Below are positions 53,616-64,000 of a DNA stretch of 64,000 bases, in pieces. The DNA is from Dipteris shenzhenensis (taxonomy: Eukaryota; Polypodiophyta; Polypodiopsida; Gleicheniales): the NCBI GenBank assembly GCA_047967505.1, contig CM106541.1; one strand, given 5' to 3'. The translations under genes were made by a program, and so were the position numbers. Below the pieces are notes generated by a model. The model ran no database searches. It was given only the letters and a program-made list of their open reading frames with translations, and had not been told where the DNA came from. How positions within the stretch are numbered: the stretch's first letter is position 1; each line of letters begins with the position of its first letter.

Positions 53616-53844
53616 AAAACTTTCAACGACCGGAAATTTCAATCGGTGGAAATTTTTTCCCGTCGATGAAAATTATTATTTTTTCTCGTTGATGAAATTA
53701 GGAGGTGGGGGTTTTCCATCGATGAAATTTGGGATTCTAGAATCCCAAAATTCATCAATGAAAAAAAATTCTGTCAACGGATTGAAATTTCCATCAATGA
53801 AAAAAAAAATCCCACCGACGGAAATTTTCTGTCGATGAAAGTTT
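53616..53844. mobile_element. hairpin (MITE-like) in unit 2
   Basis: Same inverted ends as at 41145 (left AAAACTTTCAACGACCGGAA, right TCTGTCGATGAAAGTTTT). An inner ATTCTAGAATCCC segment is missing from the first copy. Confidence 0.6.
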
Positions 53845-55870
53845 TAAATGCGAAGTCTTTTGAACAATATTTTTGTTCATTCATAAATCAAATTTCATAT
53901 TTTTTCATATGAAATTTTTACTCTATTGACAAAACTTTACTTTTTTTCTGGCAAAAAAATCATTATGTTCACACTTGTCAACATAGTAGATTCGAGAATC
54001 CAAAACTTCATGAATTTTTCAAAAAGACAATTGCTAGCATACTCATGCTTCCAAATCTAGCCGTTTTAAACTAAAAGCTATATTTTGGCAATGGCTAGAG
54101 TGCTAAATCAAAGCAATAGACTGAAACACATTAAATGATAAATTGTACTAATCAAGACCATTTACAATTTGACTATTTGAGTCGTTGGGCTTTTATCTAA
54201 ATCTAGAGACATGCTTACTTTGAATAAACCTCTTCTATGGTCGTGGACTCCATATATACCTACCCATCTTAATGTCAAAATATATTAAAATTCAACCATT
54301 TGATCAACTGTGTATAAAAAAGAAAAGTTGTTTTGTTAGACAATGCACTAAAAGTGTTTCATTAAATGTTTCATTAAATTGTATTAGATCTTAAAGTCAC
54401 ATCATTTTATGAATTATCAATTTGTGGATACCATGCTATGTACAACAAGTATTCTAGAAATGTGTACTTATCCATGAGGACAATGTTGTTACTTATGTGC
54501 AAGTCAATTCATAAAAAATTATTTCAGCCAATGGACTTCAGGAGAAATATCATCTAGAGGTGCTTAATATACAATGCGATAAAAGAAAGAGAAAAAGGAA
54601 TTCATCGATGTGTGGGCATGCTTGATTTATAGGATGTAGAAATCCTTCTATATGGATTTGAGGTAAAAATATATGGACACTTGCATGAAAAAAATTCGTA
54701 TTTTAAAGCAAAAGCTCTAACGACTCTCTTAGTTGAATGAAGGAGTTTCTTCTTCTTTGCAATTTGTTGTCTTTTCCAAATTAAAGAAGAGAACACTTTT
54801 TTCAATTGATAACACTAGACATTTTTGGGTTCTGGAGTGAAATTTAAGTAATATTTTATGCATTCTTTTTTTATAAAAGTACTAGTTTTTTAAAATGTTT
54901 GACGTGAAGTGTATATTTTGTCCCTCTAATTTTGATGAAATGCACATTTTTTGGGATTTTTTCCAAAAATGGAGTTAAGTTGTCATTTGCATGATTTTGT
55001 TGTCGTTTTTATGACTCGGTGTTAGAGACTAAGTCTACTCCAAAGCACTACACACTATAGAAGTAGAGACTCAGTGTACACCTAGAGCATCACAGCCTCT
55101 ATGGGAGCATCAGAAGAGTTGCCACAACCTCCGCTTGCATTTAAGGAAGAGGAGACTGAGTCTACTCTAAAATCCCTACACTCCATAAGAAGTAGAGACT
55201 CAGTGTACACCTAGAACACCACAACCTCCACTAGAAGCAATCATTACAAGTGCTATGTTGCATGTGAATCATGCATCCTAAAGACTATAGAATATAGCAA
55301 TTTATTCAAAAATATCAAAATTTTGTTCTATACATACATGCAACCAAGTAATCATTCAAAAAAAAACTATAAGAGCTTCTCCTCAACCCAAGGACACACC
55401 TAAATGAGAATATTAGGCATGGATTAATGGGACTCCAATGTTGTGCTAAAGTGATGCATACCCATTTCAGGGCACGCTGCATATCTTTTTTAATATTTTT
55501 TGAAAATCAAAACGGATTGAAAATTTGGAATCCAAAATAGTGGGACTACTATGGTGGTTTTAAAACATTGATAGTTGCTGGTATTCGTATCTAGATTCAC
55601 CCTAAAATGGAAGAATTTGAAAAAGTGCAATTTGTGCATGTGCAAATATCATTTAATAAATCCAACACTATTTACAATTTTGAATTGTTTCTTTTTCCAT
55701 GCACTTGCTTGCTATATGGCTCATAAGTATGCCAAAGGTCCTTGCATTTCATAATACACAGCATCAAACCTGATAGCGTGCCCTTTGGCCTATTTGTGTT
55801 TTGAAGCTTTTTAGGCCACATTGCACTTATTTGTGATGTCCAATTCTACTTACGTGAATCTAGACAGAGG

Positions 55871-56489
55871 TTGCAAGATAGGAAAGCTAAAAAGCTAGGT
55901 CTAGGTACAAGGAATAGATTGTGGGTCGAGGAAAGCACTAGCACAGGTATTGAAACAGCAATGGAAGACACTTTTATAACATCTGTGAAGGGAGAAACAA
56001 TGAGAAGAAAGAAGAATCCTTGCAGAGCAATAGCAGGAAGTGGTTGTAGATGCATGCATTCGATCATTGCCATGGGAGCGATGTGGTGTCATGATTGGTG
56101 GGATCATTCAAGGTAGCAACATCACGCAATTCAGGTGATTACAACCCTACCAACACCTCGAGAGATGCACGCCCAAGAGGTGATGCTCTCTAACCTAAGA
56201 AATGGCCTTCAGAAAGTGAAAGGGGTGCATAGCTTAGATCAACTAGCTGCAAAGAGGGCAACATTAGCTATGTTGGTCTCCCCTGAAACAAAGGAGAAAT
56301 GGCTTGGGCACACATTGTCGAAGATGTTTTCAATCAAAAGGACCAACGTGGCTCCAAAGGTTGAATGTATCTATAGAAGCAATGCACAATCATCCTAATT
56401 CGAAGTCTATGGGCTTCAACAAAACACAAGAAATTGAGAGACAGCCTAAGTGTAGAATTCATTGCTACAGTGACCACGTTTTGGCATGA
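55871..56489 (+). pseudogene. unrecognised coding fragment, unit 2
   Basis: Copy of the unit 1 fragment (KKLGLGTRNRLWVEEST, VKGETMRRKKNPCRAIAGSG, LSNLRNGLQKVKGVHSLDQL). The first stop (56114) and the later reading-frame change are in the same places as in unit 1, so the breaks predate the duplication. Confidence 0.35.
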
Positions 56490-57189
56490 AAATATGAGAG
56501 TTTCTCCAAATAGAAAGGACATCTGTAAAAGCGTACATTGTATCTTAGAAAGCACATCATACAATGTAGATTAGTGGTGCCTAAACTAGCCCGATGGTTG
56601 TTTGTGATTGAGCTTTGGGATATTTTACTTGTTTCATTTCTTAAACTAGGCTTGGACTAAATATGGTTGGAGCATCATGAAACCGTAGGCTAGTTCAACT
56701 CAATTTCTAGATATGTGATTGTCCTGAACTTGCGTCGTTGAACAAAAATCAGTTGTCCAACCATATGGTAATCTTTTGACCTTGATAGACTATTTGCCAC
56801 TCCTTCCGGTTCACCTCTTATAACATTCTAGTGATGTTGCTGAGAGCATCCAAATTGGGTTTTTGAAGAGCGAGTGAGGAGCTTCCTTATGTCACAATTT
56901 CAAGATCAGGGGAGGAGAGGCTCTCCCACTGTGTTGCAAAGGGGGAGGAAAGATTGTGTGAGGAGCTCCTGGATTGTGCAAGGTCCATTACAAGAGGAGA
57001 TAGCAGTTGCAATAAGAGTGCAAGGGAGATAGAAATAGTCAAGAGGGATAGAATATGAATGGTGAAGGAAATGGAATAGTGAAGGCTTGAGTTTACAGTA
57101 CGAGTGCAAGAAGGGAGAAAGAAATGGTCGAGAGCAATAGAAGAAAAAATAGGTAAGATACTGGAATAGTGGTGGCTTAAGTTGGTAGC

Positions 57190-57430
57190 CTAACTAACAC
57201 TTATTTCATTAATTTTGGACTTATCAATGTATAAATTCATTTTTATAGATACTTTTGGACTAGATTTTGGATAAAATTTAAGAAAAAACCCACTCTTCAA
57301 AACAAATATGAAAACATAAAAACAAGCAATTTTTAAGAGTTTTTTGAAGGAAATTAAATCAAAATTATAAAATTTAATGTGATACAAAATAAGACATTAA
57401 AAACTCTTGTAAACTCTCATTGATAGTTAC
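57190..57430. repeat. left arm of a long inverted repeat, unit 2
   Basis: Copy of 49150-49420 (TTAATTTTGGACTTATCAAT, ACTTTTGGACTAGATTTTGG). It pairs with 61430-61640. Confidence 0.6.
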
Positions 57431-59436
57431 ACCAAAAGACTTAAATTTTTCTTAATTACTTACTTAACTCATTATAATTTAAATTAATAAATTTCATTTA
57501 AATGCATGAATAAATTAATGAATGTATGCATGTATATATGGCCCATGCATGACATTAATTTACTATAAGAGTCCTCTTATGTATGTATGTATGTATGTAT
57601 GGCCCATGTATGACATTAATATACCATAAGAGTCCTCTAAAATCTTCAAGATGTCATAACGGTATCAATAAACACCTTTTGAGAGTTTTAAAAACTCTAA
57701 AATCTCATAAATATGGCATCACACACGATGTTGCACATCCATGAATGGAATATACATGTCCCTGGTTCATTGATGGAAGGCCATTGATACATATGATGGG
57801 ACCGGTGCAATGCACTTTTCCACATGGCATAGCCCACAAGGCTTTTAGTTGATCCCCTTAGTTCCCACGGTCGTTGGCCCCCATATCTACATGTCACCAC
57901 CTTAGATGACATGCTCACCGCTAGCCTCTTTATGTCAGTGATGTATGGGTTCCCCTTACATGTCGACGAAGGCCTCAAGATTTTCACAGCAGAGTGCTCT
58001 CGACTTGTTGGGGGCCCATAATTTGAGTCTTGGCAATGTGCATGGTCTTCGGCCTCTCCATCTCCTCCATTGGCTCCCTAAAAAATTTTAATGCAACAAG
58101 ATAGGCTAGCGGCATCAACTTCAAAACAAAATTTAACCATAAATCTCTCCAAAAACTCCTCACGACACTTTATTAATATGAGAAATCCATTTATAATATT
58201 TTTACTTCATAATATAATAAAATTTTATTAACTACTATTAAAATATAATTTTGCTAAAAATATATATTATTAATCTATAAATTAATATAAATATTATATA
58301 ATTATATATTAATAATATTATATGTTAATAACATTTAATATTTTATACTTTACATACTAATAACCTTAAAAATTTAAAAATATCGTTAGTAAAAAAATAC
58401 ATTAATTAAAAAAATATAATAATAAAAATATTTTTGAAAGGGACGTCTTCTAGCATATGTGCTTTATATAATACTTATTCTTCAAAAAATGAAGAATTAG
58501 TGAATGTATTTGTAAGGTAGTTGTTAATATGAAAAATCTCTACAATATTTTTTCTGCTACTAACTAGATATTAAATTTTAGTTTTAATAAAAATATACAT
58601 TATTAACTTAAAAACTAATATAAATATAATGTAATTATTGTATAAATTATTAATATTATACATTAATAACATTTAAAATTATGTATATTATATACTAATA
58701 ACCTTTAAATTTTAAAAAGGTAGTCATTCAAAGAATTGAATTAATTTAAAAAATAAGGAAATATTAAAATTTATACACTTGCTTTTAGCATGTATGCTTT
58801 TTTTCCATATGTATAATACTTGTTAGTCAAAGAATCAAGAATTAGAGAATATATTTGTAAGGTAGGTCTTTAAAACCATAGAATCTGAAAGAGGTTTAGC
58901 ATACTTGCTTATCTTTTCTACAGTATGTAATACTTTGCAAAAGCCTTAAACAAAGTTTAAGGCTACAAAACTACAATATCATTGAATCCATTGGGATATC
59001 ATTTTTCTACTTTAGCAACCACCAGATATCCATGGTATGAATCCATGATATGGAATACATATTTCTTCTGAATATTTCTTATCACATACTTCTTCATTTT
59101 TTCTACTACACCATGTAGCATGAATGTAAGAAAATATGAATTGGTGTCATTTTAGCCTATGTGCTTGTCCCTAATCAGTAGGATAATTTGACTAGGTAGA
59201 CTTATAATTACTTAAAGTAAAGCCTTTGCAAAGGATCGTACCTAGTATTGGATATAAACAAAACACTTTGGAAAGCATATAATATATAGTATATATATAT
59301 CTAAACTAAATACTTTGGAATGCATATTTTATATAGTCTATATACCTTAAATCTTACACCCTAAAGTCTTACATCCTAAAGTTCCCTAAATCTTAGGTTG
59401 TACAATCTAAGCTCTTAAACTTATATAATAATTCTA

Positions 59437-59690
59437 ATCCCTAAACCCTAAACCTTAAACCCTAACCCCTATAGCTTAAATTCTAAAACCTAATTTCCAG
59501 ATCCTAAACCCTAGATTCTAGACTCTAAGCTCATGACCTTATATACTAAACCCTAAATCCTAAAACCTAAACCCTAGATCCTAAACCCTAAAATAATAAT
59601 CATAAATCCTAAACCCTAAATGCTAAATCATAAATCCTTTACCCTAAACCCTAGATCCTAAACCCTAAACCCTAAATCCTAGACCCCCAA
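59437..59690. repeat. CCCTAAA-type array, unit 2
   Basis: Copy of 51346-51600, with minor changes (for example ATAAATCCTAAACCCTAAA in place of ATAAACCCTAAACCCTAAA). Confidence 0.9.
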
Positions 59691-59931
59691 CCTATTGCTT
59701 GAGCAACAAGTTGGGGGGTGTATCCAACCTGTTGCACAAATCAAGAAAATTCCTTGATTTTTGCAAAATGTTGGATGCACCCTTAACCTATTGCATGTGC
59801 AACAGGTTGGGGGCTATATCAAACATATTGCACAAATAAAAAAAATTCATTAAATTCTGACATGCAACAGGTTGGGGGCTATATCAAACATATTGCACAA
59901 ATAAAAAAAATTCATTAAATTTTGGTTGTAT

Positions 59932-60165
59932 TTTAGGGTTAGGGTTTAGGGTTTAGTGTTTAGTATTTAGGGTTGACGATTTAGGATTTAGGATCTAGGG
60001 TTTAGGATTTAGAGTTTAAGGTTTAGGATTTAGGGTTTAGGGTTTAGGATTTAGTGTTTAGGAGTTTAGGATTTAGGGTTTAGGGGTTAAATGTATAAAG
60101 TTTAGGATTTACGGTGGTTAAGATGTTTTGCTATTAATTGTTTAAAGTTTAGGATCTAGGGTCTA
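59932..60165. repeat. TTTAGGG-type array, unit 2
   Basis: Copy of 51777-52015. The spacer before it is longer because CATGCAACAGGTTGGGGGCT with its flank is directly duplicated (59796-59855 and 59862-59918). Confidence 0.9.
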
Positions 60166-60236
60166 GGTTTAATGCCTTCTCTACTACTTTTGATATAAAA
60201 CACCTCTCTTTACATACGAAAATTTAGGGTTTCATT

Positions 60237-60850
60237 ACCTCAATCGAGGTATTTCACATGCCACATACATATCGATCCATCATACCTTGATCGAGGTATT
60301 TGACATGCCATATACACATCGCTCCATCATACCTCGATACCTCGATCAAGGTATTTGACATGCCACATACACATTGGTCCAGCTACCTTGATCGAGGTAT
60401 GGACCTGCCACGATACCTCGATCGAGGTATGTCAGCTACCAGCCGGATGCCACATACCTCGATCGTGGTATCGGACATGCGGCCAAGTCATCGGTCCAGC
60501 ATACCACGATCGACGTTTCTGGACTTGCCACAGTACCTCATCGAGGTATGTCAATCTGCCATGTCAGATGGCACATACCTCGATCGTGGTATTTGACACA
60601 ATCGAAGTCATCTATCCATGATACCTCGATCGAGGTATGTGGACTTGCCAGAATACCTCGATCGAGGTATAGCTGGCTTGCCACGATACCTCGATCGAGG
60701 TAAAGGTGGCTTGCCACGAGACCTCAATCGAGGTATAGGCTCGATTCGGTGAAAGAAACTCTAGGATCTCGATCGAGGTATTGGCTTGGCTCAGTTGTCC
60801 TCGTGTGTGAGTTTCATTGGAGATAATACCTCGATCGAGGTATTTCACAC
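60237..60850. repeat. array of TACCTCGATCGAGGTA palindromes, unit 2 (about 15)
   Basis: Same arrangement as 52079-52694. Several sites decayed in unit 1 are perfect here and vice versa (ATACCTCGATCAAGGTATTT here near 60345, where unit 1 has ATACCTCGATCGAGGTATTT). Confidence 0.92.
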
Positions 60851-61429
60851 CGAAGCAAAACCTTTGTATTTTCACTCGAGTAGGTGTCACACTCACTCGA
60901 AAGTGGTCCAGAAGTGGACACCCTTAGCTTGCTACCTCCCTTATAAATATTAAGAGAGTTTACAATTGCTGAATCTTATTTTTTTGTGTAACTTATCTCA
61001 GGCTTATTGTAACTTTTGGTGTTTGTCAACACCTTTATAAATATTGTGAGAGTTTCCTTAATACTGTAACTTTTGAAGGTGTCTATTAACACCATTATAA
61101 ATATTAAGAGAGCTTACAACTGCTAAATCTTATTTTTTCATGTAGCTTATCTAGGCTACATTAAATTTTATACTTTTAGTTTCATCTCCTTTAAAAATAT
61201 TAAAAAAAATGCTTGTCTTTATGTTTTTATATGTTCTTTGAAAATTTGGTTTTTCTTAAATTTTATCTGAAAACTAGTTGTAACTTATCTCAGGCTTATT
61301 GTAACTTTTGGTGTTTGTCAACACCTTTATAAATATTGTGAGAGTTTCCTTAATACTATATTTTTGAAGGTGTCTATTAACACCATTATAAATATTAAGA
61401 GAGTTTACAACTGCTAAATCTTATTTTTT

Positions 61430-61640
61430 CATGTAACTTATCTAGGCTACATTAAATTTTATACTTTTAGTTTCATCTCCTTTAAAAATATAAAAAAAAA
61501 TGCTTGTTTTTATGTTTTTATATGTTCTTTGAAAATTTGGTTTTTCTTAAATTTTATCTGAAAACTAGTCCAAAAGTATATGTAAAAATGAATTTGTACA
61601 TTGACAAGTCCAAAATTAATGAAATAAGTGTTGCTTGTTC
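61430..61640. repeat. right arm of the long inverted repeat, unit 2/3
   Basis: Copy of the 52880-53210 arm. A partial duplicate of its outer part lies at 61150-61275. Confidence 0.55.
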
Positions 61641-62064
61641 TTCTACAAAAACTTCATCCCAATCATTGAAGTTCATCCTTATCATTGAATTAGAGAATAT
61701 ATGTGGTGTTAAGACTAGGTATATGTCATCCACCATAGACAAAGAAGAGGCTTATTGAAAGAAAATATTTCGATAGATGTAGAAAGAAAATTAAATATCC
61801 GAACGGTCAAATTTTAGACAATTGTGAGTAGTACAATTTAGTGGTTTACTTTATTTTGATCTAAATATGAATTATGAAGATGAAAATTGTTTTCCTTTTT
61901 AAAAAAAATGTAAATCTAGATTCTAGAATCCACTTTGTTGTGATAAAGTTGAATGGATAAAAATTTCCGTCAATGAGACAAAATTTTCATCCAAAAAAGG
62001 GAAATTTTCTAACGTAAGTGAATAAAAATGTCATTCTAGTATAAGGAAAAACATTTCATCACGT

Positions 62065-62292
62065 AAAACTTTCAACGATGGAAAATTTCAATCGGTGGAA
62101 ATTTTTTCCCGTCGACAAAAATTATTATTTTTTCTCGTTGATGAAATTGGGGGGGGGGGTTTCCATCGATGAAATTTGGGATTCTAGAATCCCAAAATTC
62201 ATCAATGAAAAAAAATTTTATCAACGGATTGAAATTTCCATCGATGAAAAAAAAAATCCCGCCGATGGAAATTTTTTGTCGCTGAAAGTTTT
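62065..62292. mobile_element. hairpin (MITE-like) in unit 3
   Basis: Third homologue, with left end AAAACTTTCAACGATGG and right end TTTGTCGCTGAAAGTTTT. It contains a run of ten G at 62150-62159. Confidence 0.6.
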
Positions 62293-62884
62293 AAATGCGA
62301 AGTCTTTTGAACAATATTTTTGTTCATTCATAAATCAAATTTCATATTTTTTCATATGAAATTTTTACTCTATTGAAAAAACTTTACTTTTTTTCTGGCA
62401 AAAAAATCATTATGTTCACGCTTGTCAACATAGTGGATTCGAGAATCCAAAACTTCATGAAATCCAAAGCTCTAAATCAAAGAAATAGACTGAAACACAA
62501 TAAATGATAAATTGTACTAATCAAGACCATTTACAATTTGACCATTTGAGTCGTTGGGCTTTTATCTAAATCTAGAGACATGCTTACTTTGAATAAACCT
62601 CTTCTATGGTCCTGGACTCCATATATACCTACCCATCTTAATGTCAAAATATATTAAAATTCAACCATTTGATCAACTGTGTATAAAAAAGAAAAGTTGT
62701 TTTGTTAGACAATGCACTAAAAGTGTTTCATCAAATTGTATTAGATCTTAAAGTCACATCATTTTATGAATTATCAATTTGTGGATACCATGCTATGTAC
62801 AACAAGTATTCTAGAAATGTGTACTTATCCATGAGGGCAATGTTGTTACTTATGTGGAAGTCAATTCATAAAAAATTATTTCAG

Positions 62885-63130
62885 CTCAGGGGGGTCACTA
62901 TGTATAAACCCTCTATATCACGTGCGTTTAAGGCAAATTTCTAAAATCCCTTATCTGTAAATTTTTCATTAATAAAATGTACCCTTTTTCTATACAAATC
63001 TGTAAATTTTTTTGAAAATTGTTTTAAATACTCCCTTATGTAAATTAACTTTTGTTAAATTTAGATATTAAAAACATCCTTCTGTTGAACTCACGTGATA
63101 GGGTTACATATAATGAGTGACCCCCCCGAG
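62885..63130. mobile_element. 246 bp MITE with 8-bp target duplication in unit 3
   Basis: Ends CTCAGGGGGGTCACTATGTA and (reverse strand) CTCGGGGGGGTCACTCATTA, both followed by ACCC and ATCACGTG. Flanks are TATTTCAG (62877-62884) and TATTTCAA (63131-63138). In units 1 and 2 the same place reads without the insert (TATTTCAACAAATGG, TATTTCAGCCAATGG). No coding potential beyond a chance ORF. The 8-bp duplication suggests a hAT-type origin. Confidence 0.85.
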
Positions 63131-64000
63131 TATTTCAACCAATGGACTTCAGGAAACATATCATCTAGAGGTGCTTATACAATGCGATAAAAGAAAGAAA
63201 CAAAGGAATTCATCAATGTGTGGGCATGCTTGATTTATAGGATGTAGAAGTCCTTCTATATGGATTTGAGATAAAAATATATGGGCACTTGCATGAAAAA
63301 AATTGATATTTTAAAGCAAAAGCTCTAACGACTCTCTTAGTTGAATGAAGGAGTTTCTTCTTCTTTGCAATTTGTTGTCTTTTCCAAATTAAAGAAGAGA
63401 ACACTTTTTTCAATTGATAATACTAGACATTTTTGGGTTCTAGAGTAAAATTTAAGTAATATTTTATGCATTCTTTTTTCATAAAAGTACTAGTTTTTTA
63501 AAATGTTTGACATGAAGTGTATATTTTGTCCCTCTAATTTTGATGAAATGCACATTTTTTGGGATTTTTTCCAAAAATGGAGTTGAGTTGTCATTTGCAT
63601 GATTTTGTTATCGTTTTTTATGACTCGGTGTTGGAGACTAAGTCTACTCCAAAGCACTACAAACTATAGAAGAAGTAGAGACTCAGTGTGTACACCTAGA
63701 GCACCACAGCCTCCATGGAAGCATCAGAAGAGTTGCCACAACCTCCACTTGCATTTATGGAAGAGGAGACTGAGTCTACTCTAAAATCCCTACACACTCC
63801 ATAAGAAGTAGAGACTCAGTGTACACCTAGAACACCACAACCTCCACTAGAAGCAATCATTACAAGTGCTATGTTGCATGTGAATCATGCATCCTAAAGA
63901 CTATAGAATATAGCAATTTATTCAAAAATATCAAAATTTTGTTCTATATATACATGCAGCCAAGTAATCATTCAAAAATAAGCTATAAGAGCTGCTCCTG

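Larger units (their letters stand above)
52851..61007 (+). repeat. tandem repeat unit 2 (8.16 kb)
   Basis: Same order as unit 1: GGTGTTTGTCAACACC, a hairpin element at 53616, ORF fragments at 55871-56489, long inverted ends at 57190, telomere-like arrays at 59430-60165 and a palindrome array at 60237-60850. Nucleotide matches are nearly continuous. Differences are mostly single bases and short indels. The piece at 56763-57160 is not found in unit 1. 58160-59430 is AT-rich without features. Confidence 0.9.
61008..64000 (+). repeat. tandem repeat unit 3 (cut by window edge)
   Basis: Third copy in the same orientation. It has a local direct duplication of about 300 bp (60980-61270 and 61281-61570) and a 246 bp MITE at 62885-63130 absent from units 1 and 2. 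It matches unit 2 to the end of the window (AAGTAATCATTCAAAAATAA). No intact gene. Confidence 0.88.

Overview
The window looks like nuclear DNA of a land plant. The evidence is GT-AG introns of 84-91 bp, degenerate CCCTAAA/TTTAGGG telomere-type arrays, plant-type Ty3/gypsy and Ty1/copia retrotransposon domains, and a very repeat-rich, AT-rich background with no operon-like packing. I lean towards a large-genome, seed-free plant such as a fern. That is inference; nothing in the sequence proves the species. I see no CRISPR array and no convincing rRNA gene. Almost every recognisable protein domain carries stops or frameshifts, so most 'genes' are entered as pseudogenes or mobile-element remnants.

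Layout. (1) 1-6333, minus strand: a decayed multi-exon gene. It starts near 6333, carries a 592-codon open stretch with a ParB-like DGQHW motif, and runs into three tandem copies of a Ulp1/C48-protease-like exon unit. (2) 7441-12270: a homopyrimidine (CT)n region in which each CT block is headed by a GC-rich dyad; a ~1 kb TIR-bounded element interrupts it. (3) 12281-19390, plus strand: a second ParB-like gene joined to a DNA-methylase-like domain, then FCP1/NIF-phosphatase-like, SET-domain and RING-H2 coding segments. The two ParB-like loci are divergent, head to head across the CT region. (4) 19650-22062: a duplicated 284 bp unit, then ~10-11 copies of a ~185 bp satellite. (5) 22064-23700: a candidate copia LTR and copia gag remnant. 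(6) 23930-36836: tandem arrays of GATTTGGCC/GGCCAAATC palindromes on both sides of a 9.3 kb Ty3/gypsy element (25145-34489, minus). That element has nearly identical LTRs but a dead coding region, three RNase H domains of different kinds and two zinc knuckles. (7) 36903-40112, plus: a decayed RNase-H-fold transposase-like gene. (8) 40745-64000: three tandem copies of an ~8.2 kb repeat. The first copy is expanded to 12.1 kb and holds another DDE-type transposase remnant between inverted tandem-repeat arrays. Each complete copy contains facing telomere-like arrays followed by about 15 copies of a TACCTCGATCGAGGTA palindrome. The third copy carries a recent MITE with a clear target duplication, and copies 1 and 2 show the empty site.

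How it fits together. The left 19 kb may be one large mobile or formerly mobile locus that collected chromatin/ubiquitin-type modules (ParB-like, methylase, Ulp1, FCP1, SET, RING). The right 45 kb is nested transposons. A recurring architecture is a tandem array of short palindromic or repeated units placed in inverted orientation around a core, as in foldback elements.
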